Source: Planctomycetota bacterium
Lineage (GTDB): Bacteria; Planctomycetota; UBA1135; UBA2386
DNA length: 64,000 bases
Direction of reading: 5' to 3'
Assembly (NCBI GenBank): GCA_028281765.1
Contig: JANQJF010000055.1
Span: 62,001-126,000 of the forward strand
Shown: positions 17,024-27,494 of the stretch, piece by piece
Numbering within the stretch: the stretch's first letter is position 1
How the letters are laid out: each line of letters begins with the position of its first letter
Program-made: the position numbers and the translations under genes
Notes under the pieces: model-generated
The model's input: the letters and a program-made list of their open reading frames with translations, nothing else
Databases searched by the model: none
What the model was told of the DNA's origin: nothing

Positions 17024-20000
17024 TCAGGCCTTGTCGCGCTCTTCCAACTTGGTTCGCGCCGCCTCGTTGCGCGACGCCTTGCTCCGCCACTCCGCGGCTC
17101 CGTCCGCGTCGCCGTTCGCCTCGGCGAGCTCGGCCAGCAGGTCCAGGAGATCGTCCGACCACGAGTAGTCCGCGATCGCACTCGCGACCTGCAGGGCCGA
17201 GTCCCGTCCGTCGACTTCTGCGATACGGCGCACGACGCCTGGCACGCGAGCCGACACGAGTGACCGAGCGTCGAGCATCTCGCGCTCGAGCGCGAACGCG
17301 CGGTCGTCCTCACCGTTCATCCGGATCGCATCGACGATCCACAGGCGATTGCGCGACGAGACGTCGGGCCAGGCCACGACCTCGTCGAGCAAGGCACCGG
17401 CCGCGTCCTCCGCGCCAAGAGCGTGCATCCGCACCGACACGAGACTCAGCATCCGCGCAGCCAGGTCGCGGTTCATCCGACGAGTCTCGACCCAGCTCTT
17501 CAGCTCGGTTGCGACACGCTCGTACCAACCGCGCGCGTCCTTCCACGTCCCCGAGTCGGCCGGGAAGAGCCGTCGCAGGTCGGCGTCACTCGCGCGACCG
17601 AAGCGCTCGTACTCCCGGAGGAAGAACGTGTACTCGACCTCGACGCCCTCCGTGGGCAGCTTGCACAAGCCGACCTCGAGGCAACGGACCGCGGCGTCGA
17701 GCTCGCCGGCTCGGGCGAGCAGAGACGCGGCGACGCGCGCGCTGTCGCGACGGAGACGGTTCTTGACGTCCACGATGCTCGCGCACAGCTCGCGGCAGCG
17801 CTCGAGCGCTTCGTCCGGACCTACGATGTCCTGCCAGATCTCGAGGACCGCGATTTCGTACTCGTCGAACCAGAAGCTGTCCTCGGGCTCGGCCCACGCG
17901 AGCGCGTCTTCGACGAGCGCGATGAGCGTCGACTTCTCGAGGTGCTCCTTGGCCGCATCGACGACCTCCTTGAGGTTGCCGATCCCGCGCCCGCGCAGAC
18001 CCGCGATCGCGCACCACCGGTAGAGCAGCGCCGCCGCTTCGACCTCGCCCTGGCCTCCGTAGACCTTGGCGAGACGCAACACCTGCGCCGCATCGACGGG
18101 ATCGACCGTGCGCACGAGCTCTTCGAGGACCGGCCGCGACCGCTCGAGATTCGCCTTCGCGAACTCGCGCCCCATGAGCTCGAGCAGCTGGACGTAGTGG
18201 GCGCGGTTCGCGCGCCCATCGGCCACACGCTTGAGAACGGCCTCGAAGACGGCCAGCTCATCGGCGCCATGCGTCGCGCCATGCAGCAGGCCATCGATCA
18301 GATTGCGATTGCTGTCGATCTCGAACGACGTCAGGGAGCGCAGCTGACGCTGCATCTCTGCCCGTCCGAACTCCGTCTCGCCGAGCACTTCGTAAGACTT
18401 GCGGCCTTCGACCGGCTTCGGCTCTTCGTCGGAGAACGCCTGCAGTCCGCCGCGCCGGCGCTTCGCTTCCGCGGCCTCGCGTTCGGCATCGTCCTTCTTC
18501 TCGGTCGGCCAGGTCTGCCAGCCACGAGAGCCGAAGCTACTCCGAATCACGGACGATCCGATCATCGTGATCATGACGCCGGGCGGGAACCGGAAGCCGG
18601 ATCCGCCGAAACGCCACAGGCGTCGGAACTCGAGCCGCGCCGCGTCGACATCGGACTCCGCGAGCAAGTCACGCACGCGCGCGATCTTCGCTGGCGGGGT
18701 CTTCGTCGCGCGCGCGGCAGTCACGGCGGCGTTGTCGACGACAGCCTTCGGCTTGTCCTTGTCGATCGCATCGAGAACCGCGAGGGCTTCGACGTTGCGG
18801 TCCAACGACCGGAGCTTGCGGGCGAGCTGCTGCTGCAGTTTCTTGTCCTTCGGCAGAGCCTTCGCGAGTCGCTGCAGCTCCGCAAGCGCCTCGACGCGCT
18901 GGCCGGCACGGTCGAGTGCGCGCACGACCCGCTGTCCAAGCTCCCGATCCTTCGGGAACTTCTCGGCCGTCGCACGGATCTCTTCGAGCTGCCGCGATTC
19001 GTCCTCGATCTCGTCGACGAGCATCAGTCGGCGCAGCGCCATCTTCGGCGTCGGGTTCTCGATCTGGTCGTACGTCGCGAGGAACGCGTCGACGTGGGTC
19101 GGGAAGAACTGACGCGCGATGTCGGAGACGGTCGTACGCCACTCGTAGTCTTCCTCGACGTTCCAGCGCGGGCGGACGGCTTCGACGGCCATCTGCAACG
19201 CCGCGGCCTCGTCGCCCTTCTGCGCGAGAGCAACCGCGCAGAGGAATTTCGGCTGCCATTCGTCGGGCCGGACCTTCAGGACGGCTTCCGCAATGCGAAC
19301 CGCCACCGCGAGATTCTCGGAGTTGTCCCGCAGCTCCGAGAAAGAGTGCGACAGGTATCGGAACGACTCCGTGTTGTCCGCGATCGCCGCGGGAATCGCG
19401 TCGATGAGGAACTCGGAGAGGTCGTCGCCGAGCGGGTCGCGGATCTCGGACGCGATCGTCAAGATGAACGAGAGCCGTTTGGTCTTGGCGATCTGCCCCC
19501 ACCGCGCGCGGAGCACGGAGGCGCGCTCCTCGGCCGCGACCATCTCGAGCAGCTTGCCGAATCCGTACGGATACTCGAGCTCCGACTTCTCGATGAGCTC
19601 CGTGACCTGTTCCGCGGTCAGCAGCGGCTCCTCGTATCGCTTCTGCATCTGCGGGAGCATGTGCATGAACTCCCGCGCCTTCTTCATGTCCTTGGTGATG
19701 CGCGCGAGGAAGAACTCGTCGAAGCGACGGCGCGCTTCGGGACCGAGACCGGCGGCGCACTGGGAGTGCACGTTGGTGATCTCGTAACTCCGCTTTTTGG
19801 CGGCGAACATCGCGCGGATCCAGGCCTGCGACACGGCGAGTGCCGCCGTGTCGTTGCCGGCGGATCGAGCCGCCGTCAGCAGAGCCGGCAGGTGCGTGAG
19901 GTCCTTCTCACTCACCGACGTCAGGTCGGCTTTGAGAATCAGCGTGCCGATGCGCTCCGCGTCGTTCGCGACTACGGCCGGCAGCAGCAGGCTCGCGACC

Positions 20001-23000
20001 TGCCCGACGGGAATCGCGCGCGCGGGCGGCGCACCGCCGGCTCCGAACAGGTAGCGCAGCGGTTTCTTGATCCGCTCGGGCTGACCGCACTTCTCGACGA
20101 GCTCGCGCGCCGAGCCCGTCATGCCCCAGCGCATACGTTCCTTGCAGAGCGTCGCGAGGATCTCGTCGTCGTTCTCGAACACATCGACGATCTGTCGGTC
20201 CGCGTCGGCGACGAGATCGGGACGACAGATGGCGAACGCCATGCGGCGGCAGATCCCCGAGAGCTTTTCGAGCTTGGGGCTCTGCTCGAGCTTGCGCGTC
20301 TCGCCACCGGCCACCGCTGCGCGAAAGCGGTCGATCGTTTCTTTCAGCCGTCCGATCTGGCGACCGGCCTCCTCGACGACTTCCGCATCGCCCGGTGCGG
20401 TGACGAGCATGCCGGTCACGGCCTGATCGAGGTAGCGACCCGTGTCGTCGACGTTCCGAGCGAAGAAGAACATCCGGTCGTTGTTCTCGTCCGGCTTCTT
20501 GTTCTTGTCGCTCGCGATCGGCAGGCGATCGACCATGAGATCGACGGCGCGGCGGTAGAGATCGAACGCGACCCCGTCCCGACCGACCTGCTCTTCGAGA
20601 CCCGCGACCTTGACGAGCAGGCTGATGTCGCCGGGGTTGCCGAGCAGCACCTGCTTGTACGTGCGCAGCGACTGCCGGAGGTAGCCCGCCGTCTCGTACA
20701 GCCCCGCGACCTGCCGGCGGAACGCCGCGTAGTCGGCGACGTCGCGCGCGAGGTCGAACGTCTTGACCGCGTTGGAGATCTCATCGGCGTCCAAGAACGC
20801 CTGCCCGAGATCGAGGTAGACCTGCGGCGGCACTACTTCTGAGAGCGAGACGAGGCGGCGACCGTACGCGAGCTGCTTCTGGCTGTCGCCCTGAGTGCGA
20901 CGATCCCCCTTTGCGAGCTCCATGAGCTCGCGGAGGATCGAGGGGCGCCGGCCACCTGCGATCGCGAGCGAACCCTCGAGCGCATCGAACATGCCATCGC
21001 GGTTCTTCAGCTCGTCGGACAAGTCCGAGAGGAGCTGATAGAGGTACATCTTGTCGTGGCGCCCGGCGATCCGCTCGAGCGTGACCCGGCGCGCCCATTC
21101 GAGCACCGGCGGCGGCGCCTCCATGTTGAGGAGTCCGTCGATCGCGATCGTGAACAGGTCGTCCTTCTCCGCGGTCTCGGCGATGTGTTGGAACATGCCG
21201 ACCGCGCGCTTCGTGTTGCCCGCCTCCTTGAGCAAGTTCGCGAGCAACAGGTAGATCTCGATGCGGTTCGGATGGGTCGCGATGCCGCGCTGGTAGCAGC
21301 CGATCGCCTCATCGCGGAGCCCGGCCAGGGCGAGGACGCCGGCCTCGAACTCCGCGCTGTCGAACCCTTCTTCGGCTTGTCGAAGTCGCTGCAGCACGTC
21401 GCGCGCCTCGTCGGGGCGGCCGCGCTCGAGCTGACTCATGACGAGGCTCCGCAGGTAGTCGACCTCGCCCTCGGGGTCGAGCTCCATGAGCTGGCGCACG
21501 GTGTCCTCGTAGCTCGCGTAGTCGGTGCACGCGAGGTAGACGCGGGCCTTCTCCTGCATCGCCTCGATGTCCTTGCCACCGCTCTGGCGGAAGAACTCAT
21601 CGATGACCTCCGCCGCGGACACCGGGTCGTTGACCTTGGTGTAGAGGCGAACGAGCAGACCGCTGTCCTGCTTGTCGGCTTCGCCGCGAGCGAGTCGCGA
21701 CTCGAGCTCGACGACGATCTTCGCGATCTTGCCGAGACGCGCGGCGACCGTCATCAGACGGTCCTCGACGTAGCGACGACGCGCGACCGACTTGACGCGA
21801 CGCCACAGCTGGAACCACCGCTCCATCGCCGTCTCGTCGTCCCCGACCTGGGAGTAGAGCCACGCGAGACGGATCTCGAGATCCTCGGCGAGTCGCGCTT
21901 CGCCACGCGCGGTGCGCAGGCCGTCGATGATCTCGATCGCGCGATCGAGCTTACCGAGCTGTTCGAACGCTTCGGAAAGCGCCGCGCGATCCGGCGAATC
22001 CGCCGGCGCCATCTCGTGCATCCGCTCGAGCGCGGCCTCCGCCTCGTCGAGTCGTCCGCGCGCGCGGTTCGAGGACGCGAGCAACAGCAGCGCGGGGTGA
22101 CGGCTGCGATCATTGCGAATGCAGATCTCGGCCGCCTCGGTCGCGACGTCGTCGAGGCCGAGCTCCATCGCGGTGGCGGCGACGCCGAGAAGCTGGCCGT
22201 GCAGCGACTCGTCGCGCAGGCACGGCTGCCAGACCTCGCGCGCCGAGTCGACGTCCCCGTGCTCGAGGAAGAATCGACTCAGACCTTCCCGCCAGGTCAG
22301 ACTCGACGGATCGGCCGCGATGAGCTCGCGATAGGTCGAGATGAGCTCGTCATCACGGCCTGCCTCGCGATACATCTCGATCAGCTCCCGCTGCATGTCG
22401 ACCGTGAACTCCGATCGCGCCGAGCGGAACAGCGCGACGGCCTCGTCGACGCGGCCGGTCTCGCGCAGGAGGTCGATCCACACCGCCCGGGTCTCCTCGT
22501 CGAGGGTCTCGGCCGCGGAGAACCGCTTCATCAACTCTTCGAGCGAATCGTGTCGACGATGCGCTTCGACGAGGACGGACAACGCGTAGCTGCGATCCCG
22601 ACGCAACTGCGCCGCTTGGACGGCGCGCCACGCGTGCTGTTCGGCCTGCTCCAGCTCGCCGGCTTGGATCGCCCACGTCGCGACGCGCACTTCGTCGCGG
22701 AAGCGACGCGTGCCCTCGCCACCGACTTCGAACAGCCCGCACGCGTCCTTCGGCCGTCCGAGCAGCGCGAGCACGTTCGCCGCGCGGTTGCGGACCGACG
22801 CGTCTCGACCCTCGGCTTGGGCAAACTCCACGAGCGGGGCGGACTCCGCGTCACCCTGCGCGCGCAGGGCGAGCAGCGCGAGTCGCAGCCGGACGAACGA
22901 CTCGGTCGCCTCGTCACATTCGAGTTCGAGAACTTGGCGATACTCGGCTTCCGCGTCCCGCGTGTTGCCCGTCGCCTCGAGCAGGCGGGCGCGCCGCACG

Positions 23001-23347
23001 CGCGTCATCGCATCGGCGCGGTGCTCGATCGCCCCGTCGACCGCACGCTTGGCGGCGGACAACCGGCCGTCCCGCCAATTGACGAAACCGAGAATCCATC
23101 CGGCGTGCGCGGCTGTCGCCGCGTCGTCGCTCTTGGCGCGATCCCGGAGTTCCCCAAGCAGCGGCCCGACGCCACCGTGTTGTTTCGTGCAGGCGTCGAA
23201 CAGCGCGTCGTACCGCTCCGACCAGGGCTGCGTCAGCGCGGCGCCGAGCGCGTCGCGCACCTCGCCCGCGAATTCCTGCGCGGGTGCCAGCGTCGCGCAC
23301 CACGCGAGCGACATTCCGAGAACGAAGTTCCTTGCGATCATCGTCAT
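17024..23347 (-). CDS. giant secreted TPR-repeat protein (2107 residues)
   Basis: The protein starts with MTMIARNFVLGMSLAWCATL, a signal peptide ending near APAQ, and consists almost entirely of 30-40-residue helical repeats of TPR character (for example LLKEAGNTKRAVGMFQHIAE and AEYRQVLELE). There is a proline/glycine-rich break near residue 1600 (FRFPPGVMITMIG) and a charged low-complexity stretch after it. The start at 23347 overlaps the stop of the VWA gene (ATGA). It is the last gene of the MoxR/BatA operon, where Bat-type systems commonly include a TPR protein; at over 2000 residues this one is far larger than BatB/C/E-type members. It probably forms a periplasmic scaffold. No enzymatic motif is seen. 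Confidence 0.85.
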   Translation of the reverse strand: MTMIARNFVLGMSLAWCATLAPAQEFAGEVRDALGAALTQPWSERYDALFDACTKQHGGVGPLLGELRDRAKSDDAATAAHAGWILGFVNWRDGRLSAAKRAVDGAIEHRADAMTRVRRARLLEATGNTRDAEAEYRQVLELECDEATESFVRLRLALLALRAQGDAESAPLVEFAQAEGRDASVRNRAANVLALLGRPKDACGLFEVGGEGTRRFRDEVRVATWAIQAGELEQAEQHAWRAVQAAQLRRDRSYALSVLVEAHRRHDSLEELMKRFSAAETLDEETRAVWIDLLRETGRVDEAVALFRSARSEFTVDMQRELIEMYREAGRDDELISTYRELIAADPSSLTWREGLSRFFLEHGDVDSAREVWQPCLRDESLHGQLLGVAATAMELGLDDVATEAAEICIRNDRSRHPALLLLASSNRARGRLDEAEAALERMHEMAPADSPDRAALSEAFEQLGKLDRAIEIIDGLRTARGEARLAEDLEIRLAWLYSQVGDDETAMERWFQLWRRVKSVARRRYVEDRLMTVAARLGKIAKIVVELESRLARGEADKQDSGLLVRLYTKVNDPVSAAEVIDEFFRQSGGKDIEAMQEKARVYLACTDYASYEDTVRQLMELDPEGEVDYLRSLVMSQLERGRPDEARDVLQRLRQAEEGFDSAEFEAGVLALAGLRDEAIGCYQRGIATHPNRIEIYLLLANLLKEAGNTKRAVGMFQHIAETAEKDDLFTIAIDGLLNMEAPPPVLEWARRVTLERIAGRHDKMYLYQLLSDLSDELKNRDGMFDALEGSLAIAGGRRPSILRELMELAKGDRRTQGDSQKQLAYGRRLVSLSEVVPPQVYLDLGQAFLDADEISNAVKTFDLARDVADYAAFRRQVAGLYETAGYLRQSLRTYKQVLLGNPGDISLLVKVAGLEEQVGRDGVAFDLYRRAVDLMVDRLPIASDKNKKPDENNDRMFFFARNVDDTGRYLDQAVTGMLVTAPGDAEVVEEAGRQIGRLKETIDRFRAAVAGGETRKLEQSPKLEKLSGICRRMAFAICRPDLVADADRQIVDVFENDDEILATLCKERMRWGMTGSARELVEKCGQPERIKKPLRYLFGAGGAPPARAIPVGQVASLLLPAVVANDAERIGTLILKADLTSVSEKDLTHLPALLTAARSAGNDTAALAVSQAWIRAMFAAKKRSYEITNVHSQCAAGLGPEARRRFDEFFLARITKDMKKAREFMHMLPQMQKRYEEPLLTAEQVTELIEKSELEYPYGFGKLLEMVAAEERASVLRARWGQIAKTKRLSFILTIASEIRDPLGDDLSEFLIDAIPAAIADNTESFRYLSHSFSELRDNSENLAVAVRIAEAVLKVRPDEWQPKFLCAVALAQKGDEAAALQMAVEAVRPRWNVEEDYEWRTTVSDIARQFFPTHVDAFLATYDQIENPTPKMALRRLMLVDEIEDESRQLEEIRATAEKFPKDRELGQRVVRALDRAGQRVEALAELQRLAKALPKDKKLQQQLARKLRSLDRNVEALAVLDAIDKDKPKAVVDNAAVTAARATKTPPAKIARVRDLLAESDVDAARLEFRRLWRFGGSGFRFPPGVMITMIGSSVIRSSFGSRGWQTWPTEKKDDAEREAAEAKRRRGGLQAFSDEEPKPVEGRKSYEVLGETEFGRAEMQRQLRSLTSFEIDSNRNLIDGLLHGATHGADELAVFEAVLKRVADGRANRAHYVQLLELMGREFAKANLERSRPVLEELVRTVDPVDAAQVLRLAKVYGGQGEVEAAALLYRWCAIAGLRGRGIGNLKEVVDAAKEHLEKSTLIALVEDALAWAEPEDSFWFDEYEIAVLEIWQDIVGPDEALERCRELCASIVDVKNRLRRDSARVAASLLARAGELDAAVRCLEVGLCKLPTEGVEVEYTFFLREYERFGRASDADLRRLFPADSGTWKDARGWYERVATELKSWVETRRMNRDLAARMLSLVSVRMHALGAEDAAGALLDEVVAWPDVSSRNRLWIVDAIRMNGEDDRAFALEREMLDARSLVSARVPGVVRRIAEVDGRDSALQVASAIADYSWSDDLLDLLAELAEANGDADGAAEWRSKASRNEAARTKLEERDKA

Positions 23348-25812
23348 GCGAAGGCCGGCAGACGCCGGAGCAACAGTTCGAGCAGGAAGAGGAGCAGAGC
23401 GACCGCGAGCAGCCACGGCGCGAACTCGAGGACGGCGACGGAGCCTGTCGCATCCCCGGCACGTAGTCGGCGAGAACCAAACGAGGCCAAGTTCGCCTTC
23501 GACCCGCCGGTGAGGTCGGCAAGAGCAGAGAGTGGGAACGACCGCTCGGGGTCCGTCTGCAGTTCGGACGCAATCCCGTCGTTCGGCGGCGACACGAGTC
23601 GACGACCCTGCGCACCAGCGATGACGCGGTATGCGTCCGAGGCGACGACGGATGCGCGCGCTTCGAACGAGTCCTCGGACCGCTGACGGAACGGTAGCAC
23701 CGCGCCGACTCGGCCATCGCGTTCGACGACGTGCGCGACCGGGTCGCCGCCACCCGCCGTCCGCCGCGTCGCGTGCACGACCACCTCGTCTCCTCGGCGT
23801 TCGATGCGGTAGGCGAACGGATCCGTCGAATCGCGCGCCGTGCGCGAGGCGACGCGCGCGACGAACGCACCGAAGTCGGACCAGTCACTCCACGAGGCCG
23901 TGCCGGGGCCGGTCATCTCCGTCGCCAGCGCGGTGACGCGACCGAGACCGTGTCGCCACGTCGCGAGGACGGGCGCGCGGTTCGCGACGGTCTCGAGCAG
24001 CGTGCTCGCACCAGGCCGCGATCGCGTCTCGACGTAGCCCTGGACCGGTGGAACCGAGCCGCGCTCCACCTCTCCCCACCAGCCGCGACCACCGCGGGTC
24101 TGCACGGCGTGCGTGCCCGCACGATACGCCGGCAGCTGCGCGCTCGCCGGCTGCTTGAGCAGGAGCTCGGGGATGCTGAAACGGTTGGGCACGTTGTAGA
24201 AGCGGCCCTTGCCCCAGTTGGCCAAAGACACGAGGAATTCGCTGTGCGCCTCCGGGCCGACGAGCACGGTCGACACGTTGATGCCGCGATCGGCCATCTT
24301 GCGCAGGAGCGGCTCGAACGCGCCGGACTCGACGCCGCCGTCGGTCAGGATCAGCACGTGCTTGTAGCGCGTCTGCACGTTCTGCAGCCCGTAGAATGCC
24401 TCTTCGATCGCCGGCAGGATGACCGTGCCGCCGCCCGAGTCGAGGCGATTGAGCGCGCGCTGCAGTTCGATCAGGTTCGACGCCGGCTGGATCGGCGCCG
24501 CCCATCGTTTGGCGCCGTAGAACTCGACGATGCCGACCTTGTCGTGCGGCAGGAGCCGCTTCATCGCGAGCCGGGACACTTCCTTCGCGAGCGTGACGCG
24601 CATGCCACCCATCGAGCCGGAGGTGTCGATGATCAGAACCAGCGTCGTGCTCGGATCCCGCTTCTCTTCCTTCTGCACGAACTCGACGGGAAGCGCGGCC
24701 GAAATCGGAGTGTCGTGATAGCCACCCGGACCGAACGAAGCCCGACCGCCCGCGAACACGAGGCCGAGCCCGCGATCGGCGACGGCCGAAACCACCTGTT
24801 GCTGGAACGGCTCCGGCAGCGAAGCCGCCGGACGGTCGTCGAGCATGACGACGTCGTAGCCGTCGGTCGGCAAGCCACCGTCTCCGACCGAATCCCGGAC
24901 GTCGAGCTCGAAGCCACCACCGAGCAGTTCGCGCACCCGCGCGCCGCTGCCCTGGATCCTGCCACCGAGATACAATGCACGAATCGGATCCTGCACCGCG
25001 AACTCGGTCGCGATCGCGTCGTTGTCTTGGTATCGATCCGCCGCGCACACGACGGCGGCGCTGACCGGCAGAAAACCCGCTTCGGCCGGCTCGAACTCGA
25101 ACGCGAACACGGCGCGCTCCGTGACGGTCGCCGTCTGCGGATCGGCGAGCGCTCCATTCGGGCCGGACACGCTGACCGTCACTTCTCCCGAGCCGATGAC
25201 CTCGACGTGCAGCTGCGCCGTCGCACCGACGCGCAACTCTTCGACTGTGCGAATCGCGACCGGATAAGCGTCGTCCGCGCGACGCTCCAGTTCGACGGTG
25301 TGAACCACGATGCCGCGCGACGTGAGGGCCTGCGTCGCAGCCCCCCAGTCGCGAGCCGTGCTCGCTCCGTCGGACAGGACGCACACCGCGCCGCGACAGC
25401 CCTCGGGAATCGCCGCCGCCGCAACCGCGAATGCCCGCCCCAGGGACGAGCCGTCGCGAGCGACCAGCGGCGTCGACTCGAATCGTCCGTCCGCAGGCCC
25501 CGCGCGACCGACGTCGACGCGCACCGCGCGCGCCGAACCCGGCAGCCGTGCCAGCGCGCGGTCGATCGTCGCGTCGAGTCGCCCGAGTTGCGCATTCGCA
25601 ATGCTCTCCGAACGATCGACGACGAACACGTGGTACTCGCGATCGTCGGACGTGAACGCGATCGGCTGCGCGATCGCGACGATCAGCGCGCCGAACACCA
25701 ACGCGCGCAGCGCGCCATGCCATGCGCGGTCGAGGCGCCGCGGCACGAACCAAACGAGCGGCAGCGCGAACAGCGCGAGCAGGACAATCGGATGCAGGAA
25801 TCGGATGTCCAT
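23344..25812 (-). CDS. membrane-anchored VWA domain protein (BatA/BatB-like)
   Basis: The 822-residue protein begins MDIRFLHPIVLLALFALPLVW. It has two N-terminal membrane segments, an N-terminal region with a VWA-like VVDRSESIANAQ motif, a glutamine-amidotransferase-like middle (GLVFAGGRASFGPGGY), and a full VWA domain near residue 400 with the MIDAS D-T-S-G-S-M-G-G. A final hydrophobic helix (LLAVALLLFLLELLL) anchors the C-terminus. The start is a TAATG overlap with the upstream gene and the end an ATGA overlap with the TPR gene. Proteins of this type work with MoxR ATPases in envelope stress or protein maturation. The specific partner is unknown. Confidence 0.85.
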   Translation of the reverse strand: MDIRFLHPIVLLALFALPLVWFVPRRLDRAWHGALRALVFGALIVAIAQPIAFTSDDREYHVFVVDRSESIANAQLGRLDATIDRALARLPGSARAVRVDVGRAGPADGRFESTPLVARDGSSLGRAFAVAAAAIPEGCRGAVCVLSDGASTARDWGAATQALTSRGIVVHTVELERRADDAYPVAIRTVEELRVGATAQLHVEVIGSGEVTVSVSGPNGALADPQTATVTERAVFAFEFEPAEAGFLPVSAAVVCAADRYQDNDAIATEFAVQDPIRALYLGGRIQGSGARVRELLGGGFELDVRDSVGDGGLPTDGYDVVMLDDRPAASLPEPFQQQVVSAVADRGLGLVFAGGRASFGPGGYHDTPISAALPVEFVQKEEKRDPSTTLVLIIDTSGSMGGMRVTLAKEVSRLAMKRLLPHDKVGIVEFYGAKRWAAPIQPASNLIELQRALNRLDSGGGTVILPAIEEAFYGLQNVQTRYKHVLILTDGGVESGAFEPLLRKMADRGINVSTVLVGPEAHSEFLVSLANWGKGRFYNVPNRFSIPELLLKQPASAQLPAYRAGTHAVQTRGGRGWWGEVERGSVPPVQGYVETRSRPGASTLLETVANRAPVLATWRHGLGRVTALATEMTGPGTASWSDWSDFGAFVARVASRTARDSTDPFAYRIERRGDEVVVHATRRTAGGGDPVAHVVERDGRVGAVLPFRQRSEDSFEARASVVASDAYRVIAGAQGRRLVSPPNDGIASELQTDPERSFPLSALADLTGGSKANLASFGSRRLRAGDATGSVAVLEFAPWLLAVALLLFLLELLLRRLPAFA

Positions 25813-27494
25813 TACGGCATCCTCCCGGTGCGGTGGAGGCCCCACTCGACGCAGAGCAGCAGCAGTGCGACTACCGCCAGCACGACCGACCAGTCCGCGG
25901 GCGCACCCGGCACGCTCGCGTGGACGTCACCACCGACATCGTCAGCCGTGAGAACCGACCGCGTGTCGAGCAAGGCCGCGACGAATGGTGCGTCGTCCGA
26001 ATCGGTGCGATACGCACCGGCCGCGCCCGGGACGAAGCTCGCACCGAACGACGCGTGCACGTGACCGTCCTCGGTCGTCGCGGTCGCCGCGAAGCCCGCC
26101 GGCTCACCCGCGGCAATCCACTCATGCCAATCGGACTCACGAGCCAGCCAGCGCACGGACGACGCGACGAACAGCGGGAACGCGCGCGAACGCGTGAAGT
26201 CGAAGCGTTCGGTCAGCAGCTCGTCCCAGACGCGAACCGACCGACCCGTTCCGACTTCGGCGCCGATCGAGATCGGTCGCGCCGCGGCATCCGCGAGCGA
26301 CATCGCGTCGATCTGATCGAGCCCCAGCTCCGGCAGGAGCGTGATCAGCCGCTCGGCCGAATCGATCGAGGCGCCGTCGACGACGACGAACGTGTGGTCG
26401 TCTTCGGCGATGGGACCGAACGCGATCGACGGACCCTCGAGACTCTCGTCGGACTGCCGCACGACGACGTCCCACGGCGCGCCCGCGACGAGTTCGATGG
26501 CGGCATCCGCCGCGAGCGCTCGTCGCAGAGCCGGTCCGACCGCAGCCGTCACGCGCACGCGAATGCGCCGGCGCTCGGGCAATCTCAGCTCCGCGACGTC
26601 GTCGAAGCCGACAGGATCCGCGCCATCGATGCGTGCTTCGAGCAATCCGCCGCTGCACGGCACGTCGCGCCACTCGTATCGCGCACCACCATCGAAAGCG
26701 TCGGGATCGAGCCGCGTCGTCGCGCCCGCATCGATGCGCACGAACACGGGACCCGGCCGCGGGCCTCGCGTTTCGACGAACAGGTCACAGCAGTCGTACT
26801 GACCCGAGGCGGCCTCGGTGACCGCGAGAGCCGCGAACGCACGGTTGCCGCGCAGCTGCTCGAACGCGCACGGGAATCGCTCGACCGACAGATTCTCGGG
26901 CCAGCACGCTCGGACCGCGTCGGAGAACGGCGGACCGCCGAAGACCCACGCGTGCACGAGCTGGTCCGGATCCGAGGCCGTGTCGCGCATGTGGCGCGCG
27001 ACACCACTCGGCGCGGCAACCGGCCGCACCCCTTCCAGTCGGCGCGCGAGCAGGTTCACGCTCTCGCCCGGCATCAGGACGGTCGAGGCGCGCGCACCGA
27101 CGACGTGCACGGTCGTCGAGCCACGCGGCAAGCTACGCACGGTCTCGGCCGCGGCGTCACACGCCTGCGCGAATCGATCACCCGCCGCCATTCCGGCCGA
27201 CGCGTCGATCCAGACGTGATGCGCGACACGGCCGTCACTGCCCGTCTCCGGATCGGCGATCGCGAGCCACATCGCACCCGCGATCACGAGCACGAGAAGA
27301 TACGCCCACAGGTGCCGGAATCGCTCGACGAGCGTGCGCGCGCGCGCTTCTTCGACCGCCTCCTGCCAAAACATCGTCGTCGGCACGCGCAGGTCGCGAT
27401 GCCGAACGCGCAGCCGCTGGAGCGCGAACAGGGCGCCGGCGATCGCCACGAGCCCGAACAGAGTCGGCCAGAACGAAAGGTTGGCAAAACTCAT
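25812..27494 (-). CDS. BatA N-terminal-domain membrane protein
   Basis: The 560-residue protein begins MSFANLSFWPTLFGLVAIAG. The N-terminal 80 residues are an aerotolerance-regulator/BatA N-terminal domain: a membrane helix, the segment LRVRHRDLRVPTTMFWQEA, then a second helix. A degenerate VWA-like domain follows (VWIDASAGMAAGDRF, where Ser-x-Ser of the MIDAS is altered), and a last helix near the C-terminus (VVLAVVALLLLCVEWGL). It overlaps its neighbours on both sides. The broken MIDAS suggests a structural rather than metal-dependent binding role. It belongs to the same MoxR operon. Confidence 0.8.
   Translation of the reverse strand: MSFANLSFWPTLFGLVAIAGALFALQRLRVRHRDLRVPTTMFWQEAVEEARARTLVERFRHLWAYLLVLVIAGAMWLAIADPETGSDGRVAHHVWIDASAGMAAGDRFAQACDAAAETVRSLPRGSTTVHVVGARASTVLMPGESVNLLARRLEGVRPVAAPSGVARHMRDTASDPDQLVHAWVFGGPPFSDAVRACWPENLSVERFPCAFEQLRGNRAFAALAVTEAASGQYDCCDLFVETRGPRPGPVFVRIDAGATTRLDPDAFDGGARYEWRDVPCSGGLLEARIDGADPVGFDDVAELRLPERRRIRVRVTAAVGPALRRALAADAAIELVAGAPWDVVVRQSDESLEGPSIAFGPIAEDDHTFVVVDGASIDSAERLITLLPELGLDQIDAMSLADAAARPISIGAEVGTGRSVRVWDELLTERFDFTRSRAFPLFVASSVRWLARESDWHEWIAAGEPAGFAATATTEDGHVHASFGASFVPGAAGAYRTDSDDAPFVAALLDTRSVLTADDVGGDVHASVPGAPADWSVVLAVVALLLLCVEWGLHRTGRMP

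Noticed and set aside
17423..20842. Very long open frame on the plus strand (1139 codons) opposite the giant TPR gene
   Set aside because: It is antisense to a protein with clear signal peptide, repeats and start/stop overlaps. Long antisense frames are expected in G/C-rich coding sequence, and its product is Arg-rich with no domain.
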